Positions 1-10,415 of a DNA stretch of 64,000 nucleotides are shown here, one piece after another. Location: NCBI GenBank assembly GCA_000299095.1, contig CP003809.1, positions 496,001 through 560,000 of the forward strand. The letters run 5' to 3'. Both the position numbers and the translations under genes were made by a program. The notes below the pieces were generated by a model. The model was not told the DNA's origin. It saw nothing but the letters and a program-made list of their open reading frames with translations, and searched no databases. This stretch comes from an alpha proteobacterium HIMB5. GTDB lineage: Bacteria > Pseudomonadota > Alphaproteobacteria > Pelagibacterales > Pelagibacteraceae. The first letter of the stretch is position 1. Each line of letters begins with the position of its first letter.

Positions 1-2
1 GT

Positions 3-1898
3 TTGGTTGAAATGGAAAAATCTCCTAAACCTATTGCATCATGTGCAATGCCTGCAGCGGAAGGAATGAATATAAAAACAAATACTCCTAAAGTTGAAAA
101 AGCAAGAAAAGGGGTTATGGAATTTTTGTTAGTTAATCATCCACTTGACTGTCCAGTGTGTGATCAAGGTGGTGAATGCGATCTACAAGATCAATCAATG
201 TTCTACGGTGTTGATAAATCTAGATTTAAAGAAAATAAAAGATCAGTGCCAGATAAAAACATGGGTCCTCTGATCAAAACTCAAATGACAAGATGCATAC
301 ATTGTACAAGATGTGTGAGATTTGCAACTGAAATTGCTGGCGTCCCTGAAATTGGAGCAATAGGTAGAGGAGAAGACATGCAAATAACAACATACTTAGA
401 ACAATCAATGCAATCAGAATTATCAGCAAATGTTGTAGACTTATGTCCGGTTGGAGCACTTACTTCTAAACCTTATGTATTTGAAGCTAGACCTTGGGAA
501 CTTAAAAAAACTGAAACTATAGATGTAATGGATGCAGTAGGAAGCAATATTAGAGTAGACACTTATGGGTGGGAAGTAAAAAGAGTTTTACCAATAATTA
601 ATGAAGATATTAATGAGGAATGGATTTCAGATAAAACAAGATATGCATGTGATGGTTTATTAAACCAAAGATTAGACAAACCTTATGTAAAAAGAAATGG
701 AAAATTTGAAGAGAGTAATTGGAATGAAGTAAACGAAATAGTTGTAAATAAACTTAAAAATACTCCAAAAGAAAACGTTTGTGGTTTTGTAGGTGATCTA
801 ACAAACATGGAAACATCGTTTATATTTAAAGAATTCTTTGACAGAGTTTTGGAAACTAAAGCTTACGAAACAAGATCAGAAGATAAATATATAAATAATT
901 CTGATAGAAAAAATTATATATTTAATTCAACAATCAATGGAATAGAGGAGTCAGATTTAATATTTTTAGTTGGAGCAAATCCAAGATTTGAAGCAACAAT
1001 AGTCAATGCAAGAATTAGAAAAGCCTTTTTAAATAATAATACTAAAATTATATCTTTAAATGATGTTGGAGATTTAACTTATCCTTATACTCAATTAGAT
1101 GGAAAAACGTCAACAATCAAAAATATTATTGAAGATAATCATGATGTTTCAAAATTAATTAAAGATGCTCAAAATCCATTAATTATAATTGGAGAGTCAT
1201 TATTAAAATCTGAGTCTTCTGAATATGTAGTAACTTCATTACAAAAATTTTTAACAGATAATAATAAAATCAACGATAATTGGAATTCATTTAATATTCT
1301 AACATGTGATGCCTCAACAGTTGGTAATCTTGATTTAGATTTAATTAATTTAGAAAAGGGATATTTTAAAAATAATATTTTAGATAATTTAAATAACAAT
1401 CAGTACGAAATTGTATTTCTTGTTGGACAAGATAACTTAAGTTTCAATAAAACAAATGAGTTTGTTGTTTATATTGGAAGTCATGGAGACAAAGGTGCTG
1501 AGATAGCAGATGTAATTTTACCAGGTTCAGCTTACACAGAACAATCAGGTTATTTTACAAATTTAGAAGGTAGATTACAAAAAGCATATAAAGCTTCCTA
1601 TCCACCTAATCAATCAAAGGAAGATTGGGAAATTATAAATAATTTAGCTGAGCAAGTGAATAATCGTAAGCTTTTTAACGATAAAGATGAATTAGAAAGC
1701 AGCATGCTTAATTATTTAAAACTTAAAAATGAAAAAAACAAAACTTCTGAAATTTCAGTAAATAACTTTGTTGATGAAAAAATTAATATAAAAGTAAAAG
1801 ATTATTATTTCTCAAATGTGATTGCTAGATCATCAAAAACTATGGTTGAGTGTAACAATTCTAAAATAGAAATTAAAAAAACAGGGACTGAAGGATAA
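3..1898 (+). CDS. nuoG: NADH-quinone oxidoreductase subunit G (NuoG), 5'-truncated by window edge
   Basis: Iron-sulfur/molybdopterin-fold subunit of respiratory complex I, part of the peripheral arm passing electrons from NADH to quinone. The frame is already open at the window edge: the first codon read as a start (TTG) is an internal Leu of the N-terminal 2Fe-2S domain (LVEMEKSPKP), so the true start lies upstream. Seen in the visible part: a His/Cys cluster site (H46, C50, C53, C59), then a CxxCxxC site (RCIHCTRC) with a distal Cys in DLCPVGAL, then a long divergent C-terminal oxidoreductase-like region of about 450 residues. It ends 3 bases before nuoH, and the downstream order nuoH-I-J-K-L-M-N confirms the identity. 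Confidence 0.95.
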   Translation: MVEMEKSPKPIASCAMPAAEGMNIKTNTPKVEKARKGVMEFLLVNHPLDCPVCDQGGECDLQDQSMFYGVDKSRFKENKRSVPDKNMGPLIKTQMTRCIHCTRCVRFATEIAGVPEIGAIGRGEDMQITTYLEQSMQSELSANVVDLCPVGALTSKPYVFEARPWELKKTETIDVMDAVGSNIRVDTYGWEVKRVLPIINEDINEEWISDKTRYACDGLLNQRLDKPYVKRNGKFEESNWNEVNEIVVNKLKNTPKENVCGFVGDLTNMETSFIFKEFFDRVLETKAYETRSEDKYINNSDRKNYIFNSTINGIEESDLIFLVGANPRFEATIVNARIRKAFLNNNTKIISLNDVGDLTYPYTQLDGKTSTIKNIIEDNHDVSKLIKDAQNPLIIIGESLLKSESSEYVVTSLQKFLTDNNKINDNWNSFNILTCDASTVGNLDLDLINLEKGYFKNNILDNLNNNQYEIVFLVGQDNLSFNKTNEFVVYIGSHGDKGAEIADVILPGSAYTEQSGYFTNLEGRLQKAYKASYPPNQSKEDWEIINNLAEQVNNRKLFNDKDELESSMLNYLKLKNEKNKTSEISVNNFVDEKINIKVKDYYFSNVIARSSKTMVECNNSKIEIKKTGTEG

Positions 1899-1901
1899 AA
1901 A

Positions 1902-2900
1902 ATGGAATATTTTAATGTTTTATTTAATGAAGTTTATAAAATTCTATTTTTATTGGTTCCAGTATTAGTTTCAGTTGCAATGATTGTTTGGCTCGATAGA
2001 AGGGTTTGGGCTTTTGTTCAAAAGAGAAGAGGACCAAATGTTGTGGGACCGTTTGGCTTGCTTCAATCTTTAGCTGATGCGCTTAAATACATTTTTAAAG
2101 AAATTATAATTCCTGCAAGTTCAAATAAAATTATTTTTATTTTAGCTCCAATTGTAACTATGACATTAGCATTAATTGCTTGGGCCGTTATTCCTTTCAG
2201 CGAAAGTCAAGTATTAGCAGATATCAATGTTGGCATTCTTTATATTTTTGCAGTTTCTTCATTAGGTGTTTATGGAATAATTATGGGTGGCTGGGCTTCA
2301 AATTCAAAATATCCTTTTTTAGGTTCAATTAGATCTGCAGCTCAAATGGTTTCCTATGAAGTTTCTATAGGAGTAATTATCATAAATGTATTACTTTGTG
2401 TTGGTTCATTAAACTTGAATGATATTGTCATCGCACAACAAAATATGTGGTTTGTTATCCCATTATTTCCAATGTTTGTGATTTTTTTTATTTCAGCACT
2501 TGCAGAAACTAATAGACCTCCATTTGATCTACCTGAGGCTGAGGCAGAATTAGTTGCTGGCTATCAAACAGAGTATTCAGGAATGATGTATGCAATGTTT
2601 TGGTTGGGTGAGTACGCTAACATATTGTTAATGTGTGCATTAGGTTCAATTTTATTTTTAGGTGGTTGGCTTTCTCCTATTGAAATTTACCCATTTAATT
2701 TAGTTCCAGGTGCAATTTGGTTAATATTGAAAATTTTATTATTATTCATATTGTTTGCTTTGGTAAAAGCAATTGTTCCTAGATATAGATATGATCAATT
2801 AATGAGATTAGGATGGAAAATATTTTTACCATTGTCCTTAATATACGTTGTATTAACAGCAAGTTTTTTATTTTATTTTAACCTTTTACCAACAAATTAA
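1902..2900 (+). CDS. nuoH: NADH-quinone oxidoreductase subunit H (NuoH)
   Basis: Membrane subunit of complex I that links the quinone-binding site to the proton-pumping arm. It has 332 residues, normal for the family, with about eight hydrophobic segments. The conserved cytoplasmic-loop motifs are visible: [11 protein letters not shown] near residues 38-48 and [20 protein letters not shown] near residues 203-222, which form the quinone channel. The ATG follows the nuoG stop by 3 bases and the gene ends 2 bases before nuoI, so it is translated within the nuo operon. Confidence 0.97.
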   Translation: MEYFNVLFNEVYKILFLLVPVLVSVAMIVWLDRRVWAFVQKRRGPNVVGPFGLLQSLADALKYIFKEIIIPASSNKIIFILAPIVTMTLALIAWAVIPFSESQVLADINVGILYIFAVSSLGVYGIIMGGWASNSKYPFLGSIRSAAQMVSYEVSIGVIIINVLLCVGSLNLNDIVIAQQNMWFVIPLFPMFVIFFISALAETNRPPFDLPEAEAELVAGYQTEYSGMMYAMFWLGEYANILLMCALGSILFLGGWLSPIEIYPFNLVPGAIWLILKILLLFILFALVKAIVPRYRYDQLMRLGWKIFLPLSLIYVVLTASFLFYFNLLPTN

Positions 2901-2902
2901 TT

Positions 2903-3388
2903 ATGAAGTTATCTAGATTTTTTAAAACAATATTCATGATAGATTTTATATCTGGATTATTGATTGCTATTAAAGAATTATTCTCTTCCAAAAAAACTAT
3001 TAACTATCCATTTGAAAAAGGAAAAATTAGCCCAAGATTCAGAGGTGAGCACGCTTTAAGAAGATATCCTAATGGAGAAGAAAGATGCATTGCTTGCAAA
3101 TTATGTGAAGCTGTGTGTCCTGCTCAAGCAATTACCATTGAGTCCGCTCAAAGAGAAGATGGAAGCAGAAAAACCACAAGGTATGATATAGATATGATGA
3201 AATGTATTTACTGTGGTTTATGTGAAGAAGCATGTCCCGTTGATGCTATCGTTCAGGGTCCAAATTTTGAATTTTCAACAGAAACTAGAGAGGAACTCTA
3301 TTACACTAAAGAAAAGCTTTTAGAAAATGGAGACAGATGGGAGAATGTTTTAGCTGCAAACATAAAAGCAGATAATCCATATAGATAA
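2903..3388 (+). CDS. nuoI: NADH-quinone oxidoreductase subunit I (NuoI)
   Basis: Ferredoxin-like subunit of complex I carrying two 4Fe-4S clusters (N6a/N6b) that deliver electrons to the terminal cluster near quinone. Both cluster motifs are intact in the 161-residue product: [12 protein letters not shown] and [12 protein letters not shown]. The N-terminal amphipathic stretch ([19 protein letters not shown]) fits peripheral membrane attachment, as usual for the family. It lies between nuoH and nuoJ with 1-2 base gaps. Confidence 0.97.
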   Translation: MKLSRFFKTIFMIDFISGLLIAIKELFSSKKTINYPFEKGKISPRFRGEHALRRYPNGEERCIACKLCEAVCPAQAITIESAQREDGSRKTTRYDIDMMKCIYCGLCEEACPVDAIVQGPNFEFSTETREELYYTKEKLLENGDRWENVLAANIKADNPYR

Positions 3389-3389
3389 A

Positions 3390-4022
3390 ATGTTAGCTCA
3401 CACGATATTTTTTTATATATTTTCAATAATTGCAGTTGTTTCAGCAATAATGGTAACTGTGTCTAAAAATACAGTTCACTCAGTTTTTTTTTTAATCTTA
3501 GATTTTATTAGTATTTCTTGTCTATTTATTATGATTGGTGCAGAATTTTTAGGCATGATAATGCTTATTGTTTATGTAGGAGCTGTAGCCGTACTATTTT
3601 TATTTGTTGTGATGATGCTTAATGTTGCACAACAGAAAAATCAATGGTTTGCCTCTCAAGAAAACTCAGGTCATATACCTATCGGATTGATTATTAGCAC
3701 AGTTATATTTTTTGAGTTAATCATAGTTATTGGTGGATGGAAATATAAACCTGACCTATTAGAAATAAGCAATATTTCAGTTTCTCAAGATGTAAGTAAT
3801 ACTCATTCATTAGGAGCTGTGCTGTATACAGATTATATTCACATATTCCAATTAAGTGGAATGATACTACTTGTTGCAATGGTAGGGGCCATTGTGCTTA
3901 CATTTAGACAAAGATCAGGTGTTAAAAAACAAAGTTATTTTAAACAAATATCAAGAGAAAGATCTGAAGGTGTTGATGTTGTTGAAGTAGAGTCTAATAA
4001 AGGAGTCAAAATAGATGGCTGA
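3390..4022 (+). CDS. nuoJ: NADH-quinone oxidoreductase subunit J (NuoJ)
   Basis: Integral membrane subunit of complex I in the proton-translocating arm. It has 210 residues with about five transmembrane segments. The segment [20 protein letters not shown] matches the conserved third helix of the family, which carries the pi-bulge. The charged tail (about 40 residues, ending [12 protein letters not shown]) is cytoplasmic-looking. The 3' end overlaps the nuoK start by 8 bases, indicating translational coupling. Confidence 0.95.
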   Translation: MLAHTIFFYIFSIIAVVSAIMVTVSKNTVHSVFFLILDFISISCLFIMIGAEFLGMIMLIVYVGAVAVLFLFVVMMLNVAQQKNQWFASQENSGHIPIGLIISTVIFFELIIVIGGWKYKPDLLEISNISVSQDVSNTHSLGAVLYTDYIHIFQLSGMILLVAMVGAIVLTFRQRSGVKKQSYFKQISRERSEGVDVVEVESNKGVKIDG

Positions 4023-4326
4023 GATAGGTCTAGGACATTATTTAACTCTTGGAGCTGTAATTTTTTCAATTGGTGTAATTGGAATTTTTCTTAATAGAAA
4101 GAACATTATAGTAATACTAATGAGTATTGAGCTAATTCTATTAGCAGTAAATATTAATTTAGTGTCTTTTTCAATTTTTTTAAATGATATTGCTGGTCAG
4201 GTCTTTACACTTTTTATTTTAACAGTTGCTGCTGCAGAAGCTGCAATTGGTTTAGCAATTATTGTTGTTTACTATAGAAACTCTGGAACAATTAGAGTTG
4301 AAGAAATTGATAAATTAAAAGGATAA
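4015..4326 (+). CDS. nuoK: NADH-quinone oxidoreductase subunit K (NuoK)
   Basis: Small membrane subunit of complex I (MrpC-like), 103 residues with three transmembrane helices, the typical length. The buried glutamates needed for proton transfer are visible in [15 protein letters not shown] and in [12 protein letters not shown]. The ATG lies inside the end of nuoJ in another frame, and the gene stops 4 bases before nuoL. Confidence 0.97.
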   Translation: MAEIGLGHYLTLGAVIFSIGVIGIFLNRKNIIVILMSIELILLAVNINLVSFSIFLNDIAGQVFTLFILTVAAAEAAIGLAIIVVYYRNSGTIRVEEIDKLKG

Positions 4327-4330
4327 TAAA

Positions 4331-6241
4331 ATGGAATTAGCAATAATATTTCTTCCTTTAATTGCATCAATTATTTCAGGATTTTTTGGAAGATTTATAG
4401 GCGATAGAAATTCAGAAATTGTAACAAGTTTATTAGTATCAATTTCAGCATTGTTTTCTATTTATGTGTTTTATCAAGTAATGGTAAATGGTTTCCAAGA
4501 AAATTTTGTTATCGCTACTTGGATTAATTCTGGAGAGTTAAATGTAAATTGGTCAATGAATATAGATCCACTTTCAGCAGTAATGCTAGTTGTTGTAACT
4601 TCTGTATCAGCCTTGGTTCATGTTTACTCAATTGGATACATGTCTCATGATCCACATAAACCAAGATTTATGGCTTACTTATCTTTATTTACATTTGCCA
4701 TGTTGATGCTTGTAACTTCCGACAATTTTATTCAATTGTTTTTTGGTTGGGAAGGAGTTGGTTTATGTTCTTATTTTTTAATTGGTTTTTGGTTTAAAAA
4801 AGAGTCTGCCAATGCTGCAGCAATAAAAGCATTTGTTGTTAATAGAGTAGGTGATTTTGGTTTTGCCTTAGGAATATTTTTAGTTTTCTATTTATTTGGA
4901 ACTGTAAATTATTCAGAAGTTTTTGAACAAATTCCCACAATTACAGAAAAAAATTTAAACTTCTTAGGATTTGATATCAGTGCAATCAATTTAATTTGTT
5001 TACTTTTATTTATAGGTGCGATGGGTAAGTCTGCACAAATATTATTACATACTTGGTTACCAGATGCAATGGAAGGACCAACACCCGTTTCAGCTTTAAT
5101 TCATGCAGCAACCATGGTAACTGCAGGAGTTTTTTTAGTAGTAAGATGCTCACCTATTTATGAATTTTCAGAATTAGCATTAAATTTGATTACCATAGTA
5201 GGAATGACAACAGCTCTTTTTGCAGCATCAGTAGCTATTGTTCAAACAGACATAAAAAAAATTATTGCTTATTCAACTTGTAGCCAACTTGGATATATGT
5301 TTTTTGCAACAGGTGTTGGAGCTTATAATATTGCAATGTTTCATTTATTTACTCACGCTTTTTTTAAGGCCCTGTTATTTTTAGGATCTGGCTCAGTAAT
5401 TCATGCATTTAAAGATGAGCAGGATATAAATGAAATGGGCGGTGTATGGAAACACTTGCCTTACACTTATGCAATGATGATCATTGGTACTCTTGCATTA
5501 ACAGGTTTCCCTTTCTTGTCTGGTTTTTATTCAAAAGATGCAATTATTGAATTTGCTTATCTGAGGGATAATACTGTTGGTTACTATGCTGCTGGAATAG
5601 GAATTTTTACAGCTTTTTTAACTTCAATTTATTCATGGAGATTAATTTTTAAAACCTTTCATGGTGAATACAACAATAAGAAAATGAAAATTTCAGAGAC
5701 ACACGAGTCTCCTTTAGTGATGTTGATACCCTTAGTTGTTTTATCTATAGGGGCAATTTTTGCGGGTATGCTATTTAAAGATTTATTTGTTGGTAATGGT
5801 ATTGATAGTTTTTGGAAAAATTCTGTATTTTTTTTAGAACCCTTAAGTTCAGAACATCCACCAACATGGTTTTTATTATTAACACCGATTTTAGTAACTT
5901 TATCAATACCTATCTCGTATTATTTATTTGTTAAGAATAAAGAGATAGTTGACGGTATAGTAAAAGTTAATCAGCCATTATATAAATTTTTAAAGAACAA
6001 ATGGTATTTTGATGAATTATATGAAATTCTGTTTATCAAATCTTCAAAAAAAATAGGATCTTTTCTTTGGAAATTTTGTGATGTTAAAATAATTGATGGT
6101 TTTGGCCCTGATGGCATTTCCTTATTAATTAAAAGATTTTCACAAAAAGCCAATAAATTTCAAAGTGGATTCATATATCAGTATGCATTTGTAATGTTAT
6201 TAGGTTTTTCAGCTTTATTAACTTTATTGATTGTAAAATAA
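4331..6241 (+). CDS. nuoL: NADH-quinone oxidoreductase subunit L (NuoL)
   Basis: Distal antiporter-like proton-pumping subunit of complex I. It has 636 residues with some 15-16 hydrophobic helices, the last ones belonging to the lateral helix and anchor specific to NuoL. The MrpA/NuoL family core is clear: FGWEGVGLCSYFLIGFW (essential Glu), then ILLHTWLPDAMEGPTPVSAL with the helix-breaking Pro, and a conserved Lys/His region around THAFFKALLFL. Four bases separate it from nuoK and three from nuoM. Confidence 0.97.
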   Translation: MELAIIFLPLIASIISGFFGRFIGDRNSEIVTSLLVSISALFSIYVFYQVMVNGFQENFVIATWINSGELNVNWSMNIDPLSAVMLVVVTSVSALVHVYSIGYMSHDPHKPRFMAYLSLFTFAMLMLVTSDNFIQLFFGWEGVGLCSYFLIGFWFKKESANAAAIKAFVVNRVGDFGFALGIFLVFYLFGTVNYSEVFEQIPTITEKNLNFLGFDISAINLICLLLFIGAMGKSAQILLHTWLPDAMEGPTPVSALIHAATMVTAGVFLVVRCSPIYEFSELALNLITIVGMTTALFAASVAIVQTDIKKIIAYSTCSQLGYMFFATGVGAYNIAMFHLFTHAFFKALLFLGSGSVIHAFKDEQDINEMGGVWKHLPYTYAMMIIGTLALTGFPFLSGFYSKDAIIEFAYLRDNTVGYYAAGIGIFTAFLTSIYSWRLIFKTFHGEYNNKKMKISETHESPLVMLIPLVVLSIGAIFAGMLFKDLFVGNGIDSFWKNSVFFLEPLSSEHPPTWFLLLTPILVTLSIPISYYLFVKNKEIVDGIVKVNQPLYKFLKNKWYFDELYEILFIKSSKKIGSFLWKFCDVKIIDGFGPDGISLLIKRFSQKANKFQSGFIYQYAFVMLLGFSALLTLLIVK

Positions 6242-6244
6242 AAA

Positions 6245-7720
6245 ATGAACTTTCCTATCCTTTCATCATTAATTTTATTACCAACAATTGGTTCACTATT
6301 TTTATTTTTTTCAAAAGATAAACCGAACAATAATCAAACAATAAAATATGTAGCTTTATTTACATCAATAGTTAATTTTTTAATTTCAATTTATCTATGG
6401 TATCAATTTGATCCAACAACATCTGATTTTCAATTTGTAGAAGATAGACAATGGATTAAAGGTTTTATTAATTATAAAGTAGGTATTGATGGAATTTCAA
6501 TATTATTCATTGTTTTAACAACTTTTATTACCCCACTTTGTATTCTTTCAGTAAATAATACAGTCAAAAATAGACTTAGAGATTTTTTAATAGCAATTCT
6601 CATCATGGAAAGTTTTATGATAGGTGTTTTTTGTGCATTAGACTTAGTTATTTTTTATCTATTCTTTGAGGCAGGATTAATTCCTATGTTTTTAATCATT
6701 GGAATATGGGGTGGACCGAGAAGAGTATATTCAGCATTTAAGTTTTTCTTGTACACACTTTTAGGCTCTGTCTTAATGTTGGTTGCAATAATTTCAATTT
6801 ATTGGATAAACGGAACAACAGATGTAGTTAAACTGTATGAACTAGGCATTGATGTTAAATATCAAAATTTATTATGGTTAGCATTTTTCAGTTCATTTGC
6901 GGTTAAAACTCCAATGTGGCCAGTTCATACATGGCTTCCAGATGCTCATGTTGAAGCTCCAACAGCTGGCTCTGTTTTACTAGCAGCTATCCTTTTGAAA
7001 ATGGCTGGATATGGCTTTATTAGATTTTCTCTAGGTTTATTTCCTGAAGCTTCAGAAACATTTACACCATTAATCTATACTTTAAGTATTATAGCAATCA
7101 TATTCACATCATTAATTGCACTAATGCAAGAAGATATGAAAAAACTTATAGCATATTCCTCAGTCGCTCATATGGGTTTTGTAACTTTAGGAATATTCAC
7201 AATACAACAGCAAGGAATTGAAGGAAGTATCATTCAAATGATAAGTCATGGATTAGTTTCTGCTGCACTCTTTTTATGTGTGGGAGTTGTTTATGACAGA
7301 ATGCACTCAAGGTTAATAAGCACTTATGGAGGTATTGTAACTATAGTTCCTAAATATGCGGTATTATTTATGATTTTCACTTTAGCTGCTTTAGGTTTAC
7401 CAGGTACAAGTGGATTCATTGGAGAATTTTTGATTTTAATGGGTGCGTTTAAAGATAATTTCTTAGTGGCTGTTTTAGCTAGCTTGGGTGTAATTTTAGG
7501 GGCTGCTTATATGCTTTGGTTATATAAAAGAGTAGTTTTTGGAAAATTAATTAATGAAGAATTAAAAAAACTAACAGATTTGAATAAATCAGAAATTGTA
7601 ATTTTAATATCTTTAGCAATACCAACTTTATTTTTTGGTTTTTATCCAGAACCTTTAATGAACACCATTGAGGTTTCTGTTAAAAATTTAATAGATATGT
7701 ATAACTTAAATATAAATTAG
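6245..7720 (+). CDS. nuoM: NADH-quinone oxidoreductase subunit M (NuoM)
   Basis: Antiporter-like proton-pumping subunit of complex I, 491 residues with about 14 transmembrane helices. Diagnostic motifs are FFEAGLIPMFLIIGIWGG (essential Glu on helix 5) and MWPVHTWLPDAHVEAPTAGS in the discontinuous helix. It sits between its paralogues nuoL and nuoN in the canonical order and is one base from nuoN. Confidence 0.97.
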   Translation: MNFPILSSLILLPTIGSLFLFFSKDKPNNNQTIKYVALFTSIVNFLISIYLWYQFDPTTSDFQFVEDRQWIKGFINYKVGIDGISILFIVLTTFITPLCILSVNNTVKNRLRDFLIAILIMESFMIGVFCALDLVIFYLFFEAGLIPMFLIIGIWGGPRRVYSAFKFFLYTLLGSVLMLVAIISIYWINGTTDVVKLYELGIDVKYQNLLWLAFFSSFAVKTPMWPVHTWLPDAHVEAPTAGSVLLAAILLKMAGYGFIRFSLGLFPEASETFTPLIYTLSIIAIIFTSLIALMQEDMKKLIAYSSVAHMGFVTLGIFTIQQQGIEGSIIQMISHGLVSAALFLCVGVVYDRMHSRLISTYGGIVTIVPKYAVLFMIFTLAALGLPGTSGFIGEFLILMGAFKDNFLVAVLASLGVILGAAYMLWLYKRVVFGKLINEELKKLTDLNKSEIVILISLAIPTLFFGFYPEPLMNTIEVSVKNLIDMYNLNIN

Positions 7721-7721
7721 T

Positions 7722-9140
7722 ATGGAAAACTTAAATTTAGTATTACCTGAAATATTTATATCCTTAGCTATAATGTTTTTATTGATTTTAGGGGTATTTA
7801 AAAAAGACAGCTCAAAACTTATTCATAACTTTTCATTAATAATATTACTAATTACTGGTGGTATCATTTTTAACGAAACCTTAACTATTGAAAATACATT
7901 GTTGTTCAATGGAAGTGTTGTGATTGATTACTTAGCATCATTTATGAAGTTTATAACAATTATTGCTGCATTAATGGCTCTAATTGTTTCTTCAAATTAT
8001 TTGAAAACTTTTAAAATATTAAAGATTGAATACCCAATATTAGTAATTTGTGCCGTTTTAGGAATGATGGTTATGATTAGTTCGAACGATTTAATTGTAT
8101 TTTATATTGGTTTAGAGCTTCAATCATTATCATTATATGTCCTTTCATCATTTAACAGAGATGAAGTAAAATCTTCTGAAGCAGGTTTGAAATATTTTGT
8201 TTTAAGCGCATTATCTTCAGGTCTTTTATTATATGGCTGTTCATTAATTTATGGTTTTTCTGGATCAACAAATTTTGAGATAATTGCTAACAACTTAGAC
8301 TCAGACCAATATGTTCTCACCTTTGGTATTGTGTTTATTTTAGTTGGACTTGCATTTAAAATTTCAGCAGTACCATTTCATATGTGGGCACCTGATGTTT
8401 ATGAGGGTTCTCCAACATCAGTAACCTTATTTTTTACAATTGTTCCTAAAATTGCAGCATTAACTTTATTTATTAGATTTCTTTATGTGCCATTTATTAA
8501 TCTGATCGATCAATGGCAAATGATATTAATCTTCCTTTCAATTGCTTCAATGGTCTTTGGAGCAGTAGCAGCTATTGGACAAAAAAATATTAAACGACTA
8601 ATAGCTTATAGTTCAATTAGTCATATTGGTTATGCATTAGCTGGATTAACAACTGGTACCAATGAAGGAATACAAAGTTCAGTAATATATATAACAATTT
8701 ATTTTGTAATGAACTTGGGACTTTTCTCTTGTCTTTTAATGTTAAAAAGAAATGATCAATATTATGAAACATTAGATGATCTGTCAGGCTTATCTAAAAA
8801 TCATCCAATATTATCTTTATCATTATTAGTGATACTATTTTCACTAGCAGGTATACCACCATTAGCAGGTTTCTTTGCTAAATTTTATGTGTTCATGGCA
8901 GTGATTGAACAATCAATGTATTTTTTAGCTATAGTAGGTTTGTTATCGACTGTAATTGCAGCATTTTATTATTTGAGAATAATAAAAATAATTTACTTTG
9001 ATCAAGAAAAAGAAAAATATGACTCAGATCATAGCTTTTGGTTAAAATTTTCTCTTACAGTTTCAACAATATTGATTTTGATTTACTTCATCTTCCCAAG
9101 TCAAATAATTGATGTAGTTTCAAGAATTAATATTATTTAA
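7722..9140 (+). CDS. nuoN: NADH-quinone oxidoreductase subunit N (NuoN)
   Basis: Third antiporter-like proton-pumping subunit of complex I and last gene of the nuo operon. The product has 472 residues, about 14 helices, with YIGLELQSLSLYVLSSF (essential Glu) and VPFHMWAPDVYEGSPTSV (Lys/Pro helix break) in place. Its final base is shared with the start codon of birA (TAATG-type overlap), so the downstream cofactor genes are probably co-transcribed, as in many alphaproteobacteria. Confidence 0.97.
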   Translation: MENLNLVLPEIFISLAIMFLLILGVFKKDSSKLIHNFSLIILLITGGIIFNETLTIENTLLFNGSVVIDYLASFMKFITIIAALMALIVSSNYLKTFKILKIEYPILVICAVLGMMVMISSNDLIVFYIGLELQSLSLYVLSSFNRDEVKSSEAGLKYFVLSALSSGLLLYGCSLIYGFSGSTNFEIIANNLDSDQYVLTFGIVFILVGLAFKISAVPFHMWAPDVYEGSPTSVTLFFTIVPKIAALTLFIRFLYVPFINLIDQWQMILIFLSIASMVFGAVAAIGQKNIKRLIAYSSISHIGYALAGLTTGTNEGIQSSVIYITIYFVMNLGLFSCLLMLKRNDQYYETLDDLSGLSKNHPILSLSLLVILFSLAGIPPLAGFFAKFYVFMAVIEQSMYFLAIVGLLSTVIAAFYYLRIIKIIYFDQEKEKYDSDHSFWLKFSLTVSTILILIYFIFPSQIIDVVSRINII

Positions 9141-9673
9141 TGAAACTAAAACAATTTAATTTTGTAAAAGTTAATAGCACTAACCAAACGGCAATAAGAA
9201 TATTAAAAAAATCTAATACTGATTTTGGTATAATCATTACAGAAATACAAAAAAAAGGAAAAGGACAATATGGAAGAAAGTGGATTTCATATAAGGGAAA
9301 TATTTTTTTAACTATATTTTACAAACTTGAAAAGATAAATTTTACTTTAAACAAATTAACTAAAATAAATTGTTTATTAGTAAAGAATGTCATATCTAAG
9401 TACTACAAGAAAAAAATATCATTTAAATTACCAAATGATTTATTAATCGAAAAAAAAAAGATATGTGGAATTTTACAAGAAAAAATTGAAAAACTAGATC
9501 AAAATTATTTGATTGTAGGAATAGGATTAAATTTAATTAAAAGCCCAAAAATTAAGAATTATCCCACAACTAATTTATTAGAGTTAACAAAGCATAAAAT
9601 TAATAAAAAAATGTTTCAAAACCAATTAAAAATAACTTTTGAGAAATTTTTATCAAAGTACTATAAGTCATAA
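9140..9673 (+). CDS. birA: Biotin--protein ligase (BirA-like, catalytic domain only)
   Basis: Attaches biotin to biotin carboxyl carrier domains, for example of acetyl-CoA carboxylase. The 177-residue product contains the ligase core: VNSTNQTA near the N-terminus, the adenylate-binding KKGKGQYGRKW that stands in for GRGRxGR, and KLPNDLLIEKKKICGIL with the catalytic Lys. There is no N-terminal DNA-binding domain, so it is not a BirA-type repressor, and the C-terminal SH3-like domain is much reduced. It overlaps nuoN by 1 base and is followed after 1 base by coaX. Confidence 0.9.
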   Translation: MKLKQFNFVKVNSTNQTAIRILKKSNTDFGIIITEIQKKGKGQYGRKWISYKGNIFLTIFYKLEKINFTLNKLTKINCLLVKNVISKYYKKKISFKLPNDLLIEKKKICGILQEKIEKLDQNYLIVGIGLNLIKSPKIKNYPTTNLLELTKHKINKKMFQNQLKITFEKFLSKYYKS

Positions 9674-9674
9674 A

Positions 9675-10415
9675 ATGTTATTACTAGGTGATATAGGAAA
9701 TACAGATACAAAAATTTGCTTAATAAACGATAACCTTAAGATAATTAAGAAAGTTATTATATCCAGTAAAAAATTTAAAAGAGGAGAATTGAATTCCTTT
9801 TTTAAGCATATTGATTTCAATAAAATTAAAAAAATTCTTTTCTGTAGTGTAGTTCCTGAAACATATAAAGAGTTGAAGAAATTTATTTCAAAAAAAACTA
9901 AAACAAGATGCTATGAATTAAAGGAATTAAATTTAAAATTTTTCTTAAAAATTGATGTCAATTATAAACAAGTAGGATCAGATAGATTAGCTAATGCAAT
10001 TAGCCTTGTTGATAAAAAAAAGAATTTTATAATTTTAGATTTTGGCACAGCAACTACATTTGATGTATTAATCGGTAATAATTATAAAGGTGGAATCATT
10101 TCACCTGGAATTGAATTATCGCTTAAAACTCTTTCTGATAAAGCATCTTTAATTCCAAAAATAAATTTAACAAAAATTTCTAATGTAATTGGTAAAGACA
10201 CTATTTCAGCTGTAAGATCAGGTTTTTTTTGGGGATATGCTGGATTAATTGACAATGTGATAAATTTAATTAAGAAGGAAACCAGAAAGTCTTTTCAAAT
10301 TATATTAACTGGTGGATTTTCTGAATTATATAAAGATTCAATTAAAACTAAAGTAAAACAAGACACTAATATTACAATTAATGGCCTTATTAAATCTTCA
10401 AAGTTAATAAAATAA
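9675..10415 (+). CDS. coaX: Type III pantothenate kinase (CoaX)
   Basis: First step of coenzyme A synthesis (pantothenate to 4'-phosphopantothenate), of the ASKHA-fold type that is insensitive to CoA feedback. Visible motifs are LLGDIGNTDTKICL (phosphate-1 loop), GSDRLANAI, ILDFGTATTFD and GGIISPGIELSL. An in-frame ATG at 9639 would add 12 residues overlapping birA, but the ATG at 9675 gives the standard N-terminus (MLLLGDIGNT) one base after the birA stop, so I chose it. The product has 246 residues. Confidence 0.92.
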   Translation: MLLLGDIGNTDTKICLINDNLKIIKKVIISSKKFKRGELNSFFKHIDFNKIKKILFCSVVPETYKELKKFISKKTKTRCYELKELNLKFFLKIDVNYKQVGSDRLANAISLVDKKKNFIILDFGTATTFDVLIGNNYKGGIISPGIELSLKTLSDKASLIPKINLTKISNVIGKDTISAVRSGFFWGYAGLIDNVINLIKKETRKSFQIILTGGFSELYKDSIKTKVKQDTNITINGLIKSSKLIK